Shown here: piece by piece, positions 1-8,188 of the stretch
How the letters are laid out: each line of letters opens with the position of its first letter
How positions within the stretch are numbered: position 1 is the first letter of the stretch
From: Salinimicrobium sediminilitoris
Lineage (GTDB): Bacteria; Bacteroidota; Bacteroidia; Flavobacteriales; Flavobacteriaceae
Length of the DNA: 64,000 bases
Assembly: GCF_020866905.1 (NCBI RefSeq)
Contig: NZ_JAIVCC010000005.1
Location: forward strand, 1-64,000
Direction: 5' to 3'
Position numbers and translations under genes: made by a program
The notes under the pieces: model-generated
The model's database searches: none
What the model saw: only the letters and a program-made list of their open reading frames with translations
Told to the model about the DNA's origin: nothing

Positions 1-33
1 AAAAGAGGAAAAAGTATTGCTTCACATATTGAC

Positions 34-71
34 AATAAAAAAAGCCGCCTAAAAATTACTTTTTAGACGAC
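34..71 (-). terminator. Rho-independent terminator
   Basis: Read on the minus strand this is a 12-bp stem (two G-T wobbles) with a 4-nt loop, followed by a run of T. It lies about 150 nt beyond the stop of the minus-strand gene ending at 222 and probably ends that transcript. The wobbles fit minus-strand RNA and would be mismatches on the plus strand. I see nothing else in 72-221. Confidence 0.7.
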
Positions 72-221
72 CTCTTTTCTAGACTCCATTTTTCAGATTC
101 CCTCAACCGGGTACCGATATAATAACCGGAATATTAATTAACCTATTAACACATGTTCCTTGGGATCTCTGCCACCAGGAGTCGGCTTCTCCTTTGAATG
201 GTGGGTTTGGTTAGATATTTC

Positions 222-605
222 TTACTTCTTCCAATTGTCGTTGGCTTCTTCTTTTTGCTCTTTTTCAATCCAGTTACCTTCAGCATCGGCATAAAGTTCT
301 TTTTCTTCACCCTCAGCTGTAGTCACTTTTAGTTTGAATTTTTGTGTTCCCTCATGATCTTTCACATAAGCTTCAGCAATTGTAGCTCCGGCAAAATCAC
401 GCTCTACAGCTTGTTGTACTTCTGCAGGTAATTCCTGCACTTCAATCTTAGTGAATTCTTCCTGTGCTCTTTGAACTACAGTTTCTTCTACTTCTTTTGT
501 TGGATCTACTTCTTCTTTTGTTGGATCTACTTCCTGGGCGGAAAGGTTCTGAGCCGAAAATAACATTGCAGATGCGGCCAGTACGGTAAGACATATTTTT
601 TTCAT
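222..605 (-). CDS. Small secreted PepSY-like protein
   Basis: A 127-aa protein with a clear signal peptide (Lys-Lys, then a hydrophobic stretch ending near Ala-Gln at residues 23-24), so it should be periplasmic or exported. Residues 25-38 hold a tandem EVDPTKE repeat. The rest (PAEVQQAVERDF, AEAYVKD, YADAEGNWIEKE) resembles PepSY-like beta-lactamase-inhibitor-type domains of Bacteroidota: an alpha helix followed by a sheet containing a D-x-x-G-N turn. No catalytic residues are visible. It is a single-gene unit with a terminator at 34-71. The family call rests on pattern only and the function is unknown. Confidence 0.75.
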   Translation of the reverse strand: MKKICLTVLAASAMLFSAQNLSAQEVDPTKEEVDPTKEVEETVVQRAQEEFTKIEVQELPAEVQQAVERDFAGATIAEAYVKDHEGTQKFKLKVTTAEGEEKELYADAEGNWIEKEQKEEANDNWKK

Positions 606-685
606 AGCTTAAATTTTAGGGTTTAATGTTTTAGTTTGTTATCAAGTCTATTGGTAAAATCGCGCCAGTTTGTAGCATCAACAAG

Positions 686-710
686 AAAGCCCCTGTAAAA
701 CAGGGGCTTT
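686..710 (-). terminator. Terminator hairpin downstream of arfB
   Basis: Perfect 10-bp inverted repeat (AAAGCCCCTG / CAGGGGCTTT) with a 5-nt loop, about 77 nt past the arfB stop. The T-tract is modest on both strands. By position it ends the thiamine-binding-to-arfB operon. Confidence 0.7.
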
Positions 711-787
711 GGTAATATTTTAAGAAAAAGGATTTAAATAAAAAGTTGAGGTTTTTCCACAATTCTGTGGGGAATTTCTCCCCAGAA

Positions 788-1192
788 TTACTCTTTTAGA
801 GGATCTTTTCTCGTGGCTTTTTTTTCTGAAAGTTTCTTTTTCTCCCTAAGCCGCTTAAGTTTTGCAGCCCTGGGGGTTTTGGTTTTTTTCCGAACCTTAG
901 GTTTTATCAAAGATTCCTTTACCAGGGTCAAAAATCTCCTGGTGACCAGTTCCTTGTTCTTGTGCTGACTTCTGGATTCATCACACTGTAGGATCAATTC
1001 ACCTGAATTAGTAAGCCTGGAAGCCAACTTTTTTAAAGCTAGCTGTTTTTCTTCATTGGATAATGCCTGAGAATCCTCCAACTTAAAATGGAGTTCAACC
1101 TTTGAAGATACTTTATTCACGTTCTGTCCTCCCGCACCCGAGCTTCTTACCGCTTTGTATTCGGCTTCCTGTATGAGCAGCTGTTCATCCAC
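788..1192 (-). CDS. arfB: Peptidyl-tRNA hydrolase ArfB (ribosome rescue)
   Basis: ArfB (YaeJ) releases ribosomes stalled on mRNAs without a stop codon by hydrolysing peptidyl-tRNA. This 134-aa protein has the release-factor signature with GGQ at residues 21-23 (SSGAGGQNVNKV) and the Lys/Arg-rich C-terminal tail (residues 95-134) that enters the empty mRNA channel in the E. coli protein. The start is GTG. Its first base directly follows the TAG stop of the DUF4301 gene, so translation is probably coupled to that gene. The length is normal for the family (about 140 aa). It is the last gene of a minus-strand operon. Confidence 0.93.
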   Translation of the reverse strand: MDEQLLIQEAEYKAVRSSGAGGQNVNKVSSKVELHFKLEDSQALSNEEKQLALKKLASRLTNSGELILQCDESRSQHKNKELVTRRFLTLVKESLIKPKVRKKTKTPRAAKLKRLREKKKLSEKKATRKDPLKE

Positions 1193-2743
1193 CTAACTCA
1201 CCTGGTGTGAAGGTTTGAGAAGATCAGCCACAGTTTTCACGGGGTTGAAGGTCTCCACCGGTACCTCAACAAAAATGGTATTCCACTGCGCCATTCCTCC
1301 ATTCCACAGCCCGGGCAGTTCCAGGGCCTTAAGTTCTTTCCCGTCCTTAGTTTTATTGGCAATAAAACTTGTGTCTTCATCTACATATTTCTCAAGATCG
1401 AACTTTCCACCACGATAGTCACGGGTGGAGCAAACCACATCTACAGGATTAAAGTGAGTTGCCTCCAGTGCAATTTTACTTTGCTGATAATTATCGTGGT
1501 CAATTTGTGAGCTCTCCACGATCTGCAAGGAAATTTCTCCATTCTTGTGCGTTACCCAAAAAGGCCCACCCCCTGGTTCTCCTTCATTTTTCACCATGCC
1601 ACAAACCCGAATTGGCCTGTTGAGCAGTTCTTTTATAACCGAGGGTTTCTCCTCCTCATTGAGATCTTTAAAATTGACCCCGAGTCCTGCATTAAGTTCC
1701 TTCTGAAGGAATTCTCCCATTTCGTCAAAATATACTTCCCCTGGCTCATTTTCCAGCTGATTTAAATACTTAAAGTTTTTCTCCTGAAGCTGAAGCAACT
1801 TCCCTCCCAACATCTTTTTATAGGAAGCCAGCAACTCTCTATTTTTTGGAGTCACCACGTTGTCAATATTTTTTATGAAAATAAGGTCGGCATCCTGGTC
1901 ATTCAGGTTTTTAATAAGGGCACCATGACCACCGGGTCTAAAGAAAATATCTCCATTTTCATCTCTAAAAGGCTCATTGTCCTTGGTTACTGCAACAGTA
2001 TCGGTTTTGGGATCCTGGTAAGAATAAGTAACTTCAAAATTGTAACCGGTTTCCTGTTCCAGCCTTGGCACAACTTCCCTTGCTTCTGCTTCAAATTTTT
2101 CCCTGTGTTCCTCGGCAACCGTAAAATGTATCCTAACCTTCTTTCCTGCCGCCGCATAATCTATGGCTTCCACTAAATGTTCCTCGAAAGCTGTGGCAAG
2201 ATGATCCTCATACTTGTGGAATGGCACCAATCCTTTGGGTTGATCTCCCAGGTTGAGCCCATCTTCCTGCAGCATGTACTTAACAAAAAGGTATTTTTGG
2301 CTATCCTCCGGCATTTCTTCAAAACCGGGCTCAGCTTCTATAGCTTTCTTTCTCACCTTGTCATAAAATGGAAGATCTTTTATTCGGCTAAAGAAAATCT
2401 CCAGGCTCTGTTCATTCTTTTTATCAATATAATCCTCAAGGTCATCATTCGCGGGATCAAACTCCTTCAACAGGTTATAAAATGCTTTAAACATCCTGGT
2501 AGCTGCACCCGATGCCGGTACGAACTTCAAGATGTCAAGATTATCTTTTTTTGATTCGTAAAAGTCGGTGAGTTCTTTCTGCTCTTCTTCGGCAACGGCC
2601 AGGATCCCATTCTTTACTGTAGCTGCCTCCCGAATATTTACAACAATATTTCCTCTTTTAAAGATCTCGATTTGCTGTTCTACTTTTTCAGGGCTTATTC
2701 CTTTTTCCCTAAAATGGGAAATGTCGTTTTCGCTAAAGTTCAA
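1193..2743 (-). CDS. DUF4301 family protein
   Basis: A 516-aa soluble protein matching DUF4301, a family largely confined to Bacteroidota whose biochemical role is unknown to me. Recognisable family segments include a central FRPGGHGALIKNLND stretch, preceded by KFVPASGAATRMFKA near residues 75-90, which resembles the nucleotide-binding start of sugar-nucleotidyltransferase-like folds. This supports only a guess at nucleotide binding. Its start overlaps the stop of the NadR-like kinase by 4 nt (ATGA), and its own stop abuts the arfB start, so it sits inside a tightly coupled operon. Confidence 0.88.
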   Translation of the reverse strand: MNFSENDISHFREKGISPEKVEQQIEIFKRGNIVVNIREAATVKNGILAVAEEEQKELTDFYESKKDNLDILKFVPASGAATRMFKAFYNLLKEFDPANDDLEDYIDKKNEQSLEIFFSRIKDLPFYDKVRKKAIEAEPGFEEMPEDSQKYLFVKYMLQEDGLNLGDQPKGLVPFHKYEDHLATAFEEHLVEAIDYAAAGKKVRIHFTVAEEHREKFEAEAREVVPRLEQETGYNFEVTYSYQDPKTDTVAVTKDNEPFRDENGDIFFRPGGHGALIKNLNDQDADLIFIKNIDNVVTPKNRELLASYKKMLGGKLLQLQEKNFKYLNQLENEPGEVYFDEMGEFLQKELNAGLGVNFKDLNEEEKPSVIKELLNRPIRVCGMVKNEGEPGGGPFWVTHKNGEISLQIVESSQIDHDNYQQSKIALEATHFNPVDVVCSTRDYRGGKFDLEKYVDEDTSFIANKTKDGKELKALELPGLWNGGMAQWNTIFVEVPVETFNPVKTVADLLKPSHQVS

Positions 2744-3312
2744 TTTTCTGGTTTTTTAAGTTGATCAATAATTTTCACTGCCGTTTCAAAACGCTGCTGT
2801 AAGTCTCCTTCCAGAATGCGGTACGGCAATTTGTGTTCATCAAGGGCTTTTTTGAACCTGGCGAACATTTGATCCCTGTCTTTAGGGCGGTCGCGCAGAT
2901 CATCTTCAACCCATGGAACATCAATATACGTTAAAAAATATAGATCGTACTGCGCTTTTAACGCATGTTTAAGAAGGGCCGGTTCTACAGTTTCGTCATA
3001 ATAGGCACGGGAATAAACAACAAGTTCCAACAGGTTAGTGTCACAAAAAAGAAGCTCGTCGTGAGTCGTTGCCGCTTCATTTTCCAGGGCCATTTGGCCT
3101 CTTGCAATAGGCAGAAGATCATGAGGTTCACAATTTTCCTGCTGCTCATCCCATTTTTTCTGCAGGTATTCCCTCATATATTCCGGTACCCAGCCGGTAT
3201 TATAATGGTTTGCCAGCAATTGGGCCAGGGTAGTCTTCCCGGTAGATTCGGGTCCAAAAAGGACAATCTTTACGAGACCACGTGTCCGCCGCTGCTCAAG
3301 CTTTTCTTCCAT
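2740..3312 (-). CDS. NadR-like ATP-binding (nicotinamide riboside) kinase
   Basis: A 190-aa P-loop protein (GPESTGKT at residues 20-27) of the AAA_28/NadR kinase type. This domain phosphorylates nicotinamide riboside to nicotinamide mononucleotide. It matches the kinase part of NadR; the nucleotidyltransferase part is absent. It overlaps the end of pnuC by 43 nt and is followed by DUF4301. The pair transporter plus kinase implies import followed by metabolic trapping of a vitamin nucleoside. Nicotinamide riboside is the expected substrate, but the thiamine-binding gene next door leaves room for thiamine. Confidence 0.85.
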   Translation of the reverse strand: MEEKLEQRRTRGLVKIVLFGPESTGKTTLAQLLANHYNTGWVPEYMREYLQKKWDEQQENCEPHDLLPIARGQMALENEAATTHDELLFCDTNLLELVVYSRAYYDETVEPALLKHALKAQYDLYFLTYIDVPWVEDDLRDRPKDRDQMFARFKKALDEHKLPYRILEGDLQQRFETAVKIIDQLKKPEN

Positions 3313-3905
3313 GTCTTATATCCGTAAAAAGCGATGATCGTAAATAATAAATATTGAAAACTGGTAAAGGTAAGGCCTTTATAGAAGTACAGGGGCACAG
3401 AGATCACATCTCCTATGATCCAGTAGATCCAGTTTTCAAGTTTTTTTCGTGCCATTAACCACATCCCCACAAAGAAAATTCCCGTAGTTACGGTATCTAC
3501 ATAAGCTGTCCAGTTATTCCATTTATCAAAGTATTCATAAATACCAAAGGTGAATAAAAGGGTTGCTGCAAAAATAAGCAGGCTCCAAAAATGCTCTTTT
3601 TGAGTAGTCTTTGTAATAGGGATAAAATGCACCGCGTCAACCTTCCTCGTCCATACGTACCAGCCGTAGATACTCATGGTAGAATAATAGACATTGATCA
3701 TCATATCACCCAGCAATTCCCACTGCCAAAGGAGATATACGAAAATTACAGTGCTTATAATTCCCGTAGGATACACCAGGATATTTTCTTCTTTGGAGAA
3801 CCAGACCGAAAGGAAACCGAAGATCACCGCAATGATCTCCAGTACAATGTAAAGCGTGGGATAATCTGAATACTGCTGAAAGAAAAAATCAAAAATCGGC
3901 TGCAT
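3270..3905 (-). CDS. pnuC: PnuC-family vitamin transporter
   Basis: A 211-aa inner-membrane protein with about seven hydrophobic segments, of the PnuC facilitator family, which takes up nicotinamide riboside (PnuC) or thiamine (PnuT). Family marks are YGWYVW at residues 80-85 and the W-x-x-W pair at 159 and 162 (NWIYWIIGD), which lines the substrate site in PnuC. The stop lies inside the downstream NadR-like kinase gene, and the stop of the upstream thiamine-binding gene overlaps its start. Substrate cannot be settled from sequence: the kinase partner favours nicotinamide riboside, the upstream gene favours thiamine. I see no TPP riboswitch. Confidence 0.9.
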   Translation of the reverse strand: MQPIFDFFFQQYSDYPTLYIVLEIIAVIFGFLSVWFSKEENILVYPTGIISTVIFVYLLWQWELLGDMMINVYYSTMSIYGWYVWTRKVDAVHFIPITKTTQKEHFWSLLIFAATLLFTFGIYEYFDKWNNWTAYVDTVTTGIFFVGMWLMARKKLENWIYWIIGDVISVPLYFYKGLTFTSFQYLLFTIIAFYGYKTWKKSLSSGGHVVS

Positions 3906-4149
3906 AGTCGCTTCTGTTTCCCTTCACAATTTTAATGGTTAGCAGCACATGATCTGAAGCCTGAAAAGTTTCCCGGACTTCTTCGGTAAGGAATTCCATC
4001 ACCTTGTCATACTCTCCATAGATCTGGGTGCTTAAAGGATTTTCCATTATGGTCAAGCCCGAGCTTCTTAGTTTTTTGATAAAAGCTTTAATTGGAGCTT
4101 CAAAATCATCCTGCAGGGGAGTTAGAGCAAGCTCTACTGAAATTTGCAT
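3889..4149 (-). CDS. MTH1187/YkoF-type thiamine-binding protein
   Basis: An 86-aa protein of the thiamine-binding domain family (UPF0045, formerly DUF77), a small ferredoxin-like fold that binds thiamine or its precursors. The N-terminus (MQISVELALTPL) and the ENPLSTQIYGEYD segment are typical. I chose the ATG at 4149 rather than the in-frame TTG at 4173: homologues begin at this Met, and a promoter-like -7 box at 4171-4178 would cover the longer start. It leads the operon and overlaps the start of pnuC by 17 nt. Confidence 0.85.
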   Translation of the reverse strand: MQISVELALTPLQDDFEAPIKAFIKKLRSSGLTIMENPLSTQIYGEYDKVMEFLTEEVRETFQASDHVLLTIKIVKGNRSDYAADF

Positions 4150-4170
4150 ATTTATTAATTTTTGTCTTCT

Positions 4171-4178
4171 CAAAATTA
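4171..4178 (-). promoter_or_regulatory. Promoter -7 box before the thiamine-binding/pnuC operon
   Basis: Minus-strand TAATTTTG matches the Bacteroidota -7 consensus TAnnTTTG and lies 22 nt before the ATG at 4149. No good TTTG -33 element is visible at the usual spacing. Confidence 0.45.
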
Positions 4179-4237
4179 GGAAGATTAAGGCGTAAAACCG
4201 GCCTTTTTAAAAACTTTCGAAATGGCTGAAGGAGAAT

Positions 4238-4945
4238 TTACAGGAAAAAATCCCCTTTTTCGAAGGCAGTACCTATCACCACCATATTTGCTCCCGCTTC
4301 ATAAGCGGCTTCAAACTGACAGCGATTCCTTATTCCACCTCCCACTATGACCGGGATCTGCACTGCTTCTTTTACTGCAGAAATTATCTCGGAGCCCACG
4401 GGAATTTCCGCGCCGCTTCCGGCTTCGAGGTAAATAATTTGTTTTCCCGAATATTCCCCCGCCAGGGCAGTATCTACTATTAACTGAACGTCTTCCTGCG
4501 AAAGTGGAGTTGTTCTACTCGCCCGTTGAACCGCACATTCTTTTCCGCCATCAATAAGCAGATAAGCCGTGGGAATAATTTCCAGGCCGCTCTCACGTAC
4601 AAGAGGCACAGATCTCACCTGCTGTTCAATTAAATAATCGGGATTTCTACCTGAGAGTAGACTCAGGAATAGCAACGCATCGGCTCTGGCAGAAATTTGC
4701 TGGTGATCCCCGGGAAACAATATTACAGGTAAATCGGTTTCCGCCTTAATAGCTTTAGTACAGTTCTCCAGCTCTTCAGAAGTAACCGTACTCCCGCCAA
4801 TAAAAATGTGGGTAGTCAAAAATGGTATTTTCCGAAGGAATTCTTGAGCTTTAAGAGAATCAAATTTTTCAGGATCGATAAGTACTGCCAGCAATCTCTT
4901 ATCAGATTTTTCAGCAAGAATGATTTCCTCGAGCACTTTGGGCAT
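4238..4945 (-). CDS. Geranylgeranylglyceryl/heptaprenylglyceryl phosphate synthase
   Basis: A 235-aa (beta/alpha)8 prenyltransferase of the PcrB/GGGPS family, which joins a polyprenyl diphosphate to glycerol-1-phosphate. Diagnostic segments are LAVLIDPEKF, IFIGGSTV, VILFPGDHQQIS, FLSLLSGRNPDYLIEQQ, YLEAGSGAEIPV and VIVGGGIRN. Members are common in Flavobacteria, where they belong to the larger, archaea-like group; the product in these bacteria is poorly defined. Its ATG overlaps the stop of the upstream phosphopantetheinyl transferase (TAATG), so the two are translationally coupled. Confidence 0.92.
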   Translation of the reverse strand: MPKVLEEIILAEKSDKRLLAVLIDPEKFDSLKAQEFLRKIPFLTTHIFIGGSTVTSEELENCTKAIKAETDLPVILFPGDHQQISARADALLFLSLLSGRNPDYLIEQQVRSVPLVRESGLEIIPTAYLLIDGGKECAVQRASRTTPLSQEDVQLIVDTALAGEYSGKQIIYLEAGSGAEIPVGSEIISAVKEAVQIPVIVGGGIRNRCQFEAAYEAGANMVVIGTAFEKGDFFL

Positions 4946-5580
4946 TAGGAGATCTGTCTAAGGGTGTAGACACAGGTGAAGCCTTCAAATTCCAGAAATT
5001 CGAATTCAAACCAGTTCGTCTCTCCATTAAATGTGATCTTTCCGGTAGTTTTTTGATCTTCGAAATCAAAATCGGTAATATTAATATGCTGCAAAAAGCT
5101 GACTTTTGGCTGGGCATATAGTTTGTAAACCGCTTCTTTGGCACCCCATACAATAGTGAGCTTCCGTACTAAGGCATCGTTATTGGCGAGGGTCCTGTAT
5201 TCCTCTATAGGAGTGAATTTGCGGGCGATCAAAAGTATCTTTTCCCGCTGCTTTTCGATATCGATTCCCACCTCCCGGTCACTGAGAATAATTCCGGAAA
5301 AACTAAAGGAGTGAGTGATTGAAATATACCTTCCGTCCTTTAAGTGTGGCTTACCTGCCTCATCGTAGTAAAGATCGCTGTCCTGATAGCCTTCCTGCGC
5401 AAGAAGATGCCGCACGCTCATAAAACCCCGGCGATGAATATCGCTTTTCATGCCGTCCACTCTCTCCCTGCACAATGGAGTGAGTTCCATACCTTTACTT
5501 AACTCTTCAAAAGGCTCTTCGATCTTCCAAATGAGCACTTTAGTAGCATGATTTATTGTTATTCTTTTGTAAAGGGGCAT
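4945..5580 (-). CDS. 4'-phosphopantetheinyl transferase (Sfp type)
   Basis: A 211-aa member of the Sfp/AcpT superfamily, which moves phosphopantetheine from CoA to a serine of carrier proteins. The magnesium and CoA motifs GIDIEKQRE and WGAKEAVYKLY are both present, with ISITHSFSFSGI before them as usual. It is the first gene of a two-gene unit with GGGP synthase and is divergent from ahcY. A TATATTTG box at 5630-5637 probably drives it. It could serve fatty-acid ACP or a secondary-metabolite carrier; no such cluster is in view. Confidence 0.92.
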   Translation of the reverse strand: MPLYKRITINHATKVLIWKIEEPFEELSKGMELTPLCRERVDGMKSDIHRRGFMSVRHLLAQEGYQDSDLYYDEAGKPHLKDGRYISITHSFSFSGIILSDREVGIDIEKQREKILLIARKFTPIEEYRTLANNDALVRKLTIVWGAKEAVYKLYAQPKVSFLQHINITDFDFEDQKTTGKITFNGETNWFEFEFLEFEGFTCVYTLRQIS

Positions 5581-5601
5581 ATATAACTCTTAGATATTCT
5601 G

Positions 5602-5609
5602 TATTTTTG
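5602..5609 (+). promoter_or_regulatory. Promoter -7 box of ahcY
   Basis: TATTTTTG fits TAnnTTTG and lies 33 nt before the ahcY ATG. There is no TTTG at ideal spacing (the nearest, at 5566-5569, is too far). Confidence 0.5.
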
Positions 5610-5629
5610 CATTTCTGAAAATGCTAAAT

Positions 5630-5637
5630 CAAATATA
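5630..5637 (-). promoter_or_regulatory. Promoter -7 box of the phosphopantetheinyl transferase unit
   Basis: Minus-strand TATATTTG is an exact TAnnTTTG match, 50 nt before the transferase ATG. It sits downstream of the opposing ahcY -7 box, so the two transcripts would overlap at their 5' ends. Confidence 0.5.
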
Positions 5638-5642
5638 ATAAT

Positions 5643-6959
5643 ATGTCAACGAAAACAGTGCCTTACACTAAATATAAAGTGAAAGATATTTCCCTGGCAG
5701 AATGGGGAAGAAAAGAGATCGAACTGGCCGAAGCCGAAATGCCGGGACTAATGTCCCTGCGCGAGGAGTATGGAAAAGAGCAGCCATTAAAGGGTGCACG
5801 TATTGCCGGTTGTCTTCATATGACCATCCAGACTGCTGTTCTAATTGAAACCCTTGTAGCTCTTGGTGCAGAAGTAACCTGGAGCTCTTGCAATATATTT
5901 TCTACTCAGGATCAAGCCGCCGCTGCGATTGCCGCTGCAGGTATTCCGGTTTATGCCTGGAAAGGGATGACTGCTGAAGAATTTGACTGGTGCATCGAGC
6001 AAACTTTATTCTTTGGAGAAGAGCGCGAGCCGCTTAACATGATTCTTGATGACGGAGGGGACCTTACCAATATGGTTTTGGACAAGTACCCGGAACTAGC
6101 TGAAGGGATCAGAGGACTTTCTGAAGAGACCACCACCGGAGTTCACAGGCTCTATGAGCGTATGAAAAACGGAACGCTTCCTATGCCTGCGATCAATGTA
6201 AACGACTCGGTTACAAAATCGAAATTCGATAACAAATATGGATGTAGAGAAAGTGCGGTAGATGCTATTCGTCGTGCTACAGATGTTATGCTTGCCGGGA
6301 AAAGAGTTGTGGTTTGTGGATACGGGGACGTAGGTAAAGGTACCGCCGCTTCTTTTAGAGGTGCAGGTTCAATCGTGACCGTAACCGAGATCGACCCAAT
6401 TTGTGCTCTACAAGCTGCAATGGACGGATTTGAAGTTAAGAAACTGGAGACAGTGCTTCCAAAAGCCGATATCGTCATCACTACAACCGGAAACAAAGAC
6501 ATCGTTCGTGCCGAGCACTTTAAGGCGATGAAAGACAAAACCATTGTTGCCAATATTGGACACTTCGATAATGAGATCCAGGTTGCATGGTTGAATGACA
6601 ACTACGGAAATGCAAAATCTGAGATCAAGCCACAGGTTGATAAATACACCATTGACGGTAAAGACATTATTCTTCTTGCCGAAGGTCGTCTTGTGAACCT
6701 TGGATGTGCAACAGGACACCCGAGTTTTGTAATGAGTAACTCATTTACGAACCAGACTCTGGCGCAAATGGAGCTTTGGAACAACAACGGAGAATACGAA
6801 AATAAGGTTTACATGCTTCCGAAGCATTTAGATGAAAAAGTAGCTGCACTACACCTAGAAAAAATTGGAGTGGAATTAACAAGTCTTTCTCAAGAGCAGG
6901 CCGAATATATCGGAGTGACTGTCGAAGGACCGTTCAAACCTGATTATTATAGATATTAG
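5643..6959 (+). CDS. ahcY: Adenosylhomocysteinase
   Basis: S-adenosylhomocysteine hydrolase, 438 aa, splits SAH to adenosine and homocysteine in the cytosol and so relieves product inhibition of methyltransferases. The NAD-binding motif [10 protein letters not shown] is clear, as are the substrate-binding segments near residues 57-64 (HMTIQTAV), [21 protein letters not shown] and the C-terminal KPDYYRY. Length and C-terminus are as expected for bacteria. It is monocistronic, with its own -7 box upstream and a strong terminator downstream. Confidence 0.98.
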   Translation: MSTKTVPYTKYKVKDISLAEWGRKEIELAEAEMPGLMSLREEYGKEQPLKGARIAGCLHMTIQTAVLIETLVALGAEVTWSSCNIFSTQDQAAAAIAAAGIPVYAWKGMTAEEFDWCIEQTLFFGEEREPLNMILDDGGDLTNMVLDKYPELAEGIRGLSEETTTGVHRLYERMKNGTLPMPAINVNDSVTKSKFDNKYGCRESAVDAIRRATDVMLAGKRVVVCGYGDVGKGTAASFRGAGSIVTVTEIDPICALQAAMDGFEVKKLETVLPKADIVITTTGNKDIVRAEHFKAMKDKTIVANIGHFDNEIQVAWLNDNYGNAKSEIKPQVDKYTIDGKDIILLAEGRLVNLGCATGHPSFVMSNSFTNQTLAQMELWNNNGEYENKVYMLPKHLDEKVAALHLEKIGVELTSLSQEQAEYIGVTVEGPFKPDYYRY

Positions 6960-7008
6960 AGGTGAGATTTGAGATGTGAGATATTGAATCTCAGATTTCA
7001 TTAATTCA

Positions 7009-7048
7009 AAAAGAACCCTTCAAAATGCTATTTTTGAAGGGTTCTTTT
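7009..7048 (+). terminator. Terminator of ahcY
   Basis: A 17-bp stem (AAAAGAACCCTTCAAAA and its complement) with a 5-nt loop and a closing T-run, about 50 nt after the ahcY stop. Its apex (TTCAAAATGCTATTTTTGAA) resembles the CAAAAATGNCATTTTTG palindrome that recurs elsewhere in the window. The stretch 6960-7000 is a degenerate repeat of GAGATTTGAGATGTGAGA type. Confidence 0.85.
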
Positions 7049-7090
7049 AATTTAATAGCAGCGGGGTTGTAACAAAGTATAAGTGAATTA

Positions 7091-7117
7091 AAAAAGCCTC
7101 CGGAATTTCCGAAGGCT
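7091..7117 (-). terminator. Terminator of the DUF3332 gene
   Basis: On the minus strand: a GAGCCTTCGG / CCGGAGGCTTTTTT hairpin followed by a T-run, 25 nt past the stop at 7142. Confidence 0.85.
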
Positions 7118-7141
7118 CTAAAAATTGCATTTTACTTAGTG

Positions 7142-7720
7142 TTACTTTGTACTGGCCAGCATGCATTCTTCATAGAGAGCGATCTTTCCGTTTAAAACAG
7201 CCAGACCTTCTTCTTTTGACACATCATTTTTGATCCTTACTTCTTCCCCATCTGGCAGATAAACTATGTAAAAACCTTCCTCGTAAGAAGATAATTTAAT
7301 TTTTTGCCCATCTTTAACGGCATTCCACGATTTATCTGCAGGATCGAAAATCATTTTTAGTTCTTTTCCTTCTCTTTCTCCCGAAAGTACTCTGATCTTG
7401 ATCTCATTTTTAGTGGCGATCATTTCATAATTCACTCCATTCCTTTCGATAAGTTGCTTTTCCACTTCTCCGGCATTCATGGCAATAGGATTAGAACCTG
7501 TCCAGAATTCCACAAGATTAAAGATGAGCACATCTCCCGCATAAAAGAGCGGATAAATTGGAATAATATTTAATCCCCAGAAAATCGCGTTATTGACATA
7601 CTTATTGTCGTCTACATTTTCATTCCAATCCCTTAGATTATTCCAGGCACTAAAAGAACCTAGACAACTCGTTGTCAAAAAAGCCAGGGATAACACAGAG
7701 CATAAAATTAATTTTCTCAT
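7142..7720 (-). CDS. DUF3332-family lipoprotein
   Basis: A 192-aa protein with a lipoprotein signal peptide (MRKLILCSVLSLAFLTTSC, lipobox TTSC, Cys about residue 19) and the N-terminal DUF3332 pattern GSFSAWNNLRDWN, NAIFWGLNIIPIYP, DVLIFNLVEFWTGSNP with one hydrophobic segment. The C-terminal half is a predicted beta-rich soluble domain. The function of this family is unknown to me. I chose the ATG at 7720 over the upstream in-frame ATG at 7747 because the lipoprotein signal begins there. It is a single-gene unit with its own terminator. Confidence 0.85.
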   Translation of the reverse strand: MRKLILCSVLSLAFLTTSCLGSFSAWNNLRDWNENVDDNKYVNNAIFWGLNIIPIYPLFYAGDVLIFNLVEFWTGSNPIAMNAGEVEKQLIERNGVNYEMIATKNEIKIRVLSGEREGKELKMIFDPADKSWNAVKDGQKIKLSSYEEGFYIVYLPDGEEVRIKNDVSKEEGLAVLNGKIALYEECMLASTK

Positions 7721-7838
7721 ATTTAATTTACTTTTAGTTAGATACATAAAACTAATAAAAAGAATTGCTTCAAACTGCCCTGGATATTTTTAACTTTAAA
7801 CATTTATGATTTTATGTAAACTGAAAAGGAAATACAAC

Positions 7839-8153
7839 CTAAGACATCCAAAAATTAATAAGAAAAGCTGCTACCACCAGGCATATCATAGCAAGAACAA
7901 ACCAGAGCCAGAATTGGGACATAGACACGTCGCTCTTCCCGGGCCCGGGCTCTTGTAAAAAACCATTGTCCCGCAAAAGCACTTCTGCCCTTTTCATATC
8001 ATTTTCATGCACTTGTACTCTGGCACCGATTGCGAAATTTGTGTTAGAAGATTCATCAAGGATCCTGTACCGCAAATTGTTCTGTTCAAAGATATTTCTA
8101 AGCAGCATTAACTGGTTCTGTTGTGCGGTTTGGTAGACGGTAATAAAAGCCAT
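7839..8153 (-). CDS. DUF2007-type protein with C-terminal membrane anchor
   Basis: A 104-aa protein. Residues 1-70 match the DUF2007 'putative signal-transducing' domain (ITVYQTAQQNQLMLLRNIFEQNNL, VQVHENDMKRAEVLL), a small alpha/beta fold. Residues 80-103 form one transmembrane helix at the C-terminus. It lies next to a paralogue of the same architecture at 8189-8506, with 35 nt between them; the pair looks like a tandem duplication. No enzymatic motif is present. Function unknown. Confidence 0.8.
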   Translation of the reverse strand: MAFITVYQTAQQNQLMLLRNIFEQNNLRYRILDESSNTNFAIGARVQVHENDMKRAEVLLRDNGFLQEPGPGKSDVSMSQFWLWFVLAMICLVVAAFLINFWMS

Positions 8154-8188
8154 TACAGGTTTTACTTTTTAAGATAGAAAAAAACTTT

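Noticed and set aside
4150-4237. TPP riboswitch before the thiamine-binding/pnuC operon
   Set aside because: Only about 90 nt are available and neither the conserved CUGAGA nor the ACCUGA-type segment is present.
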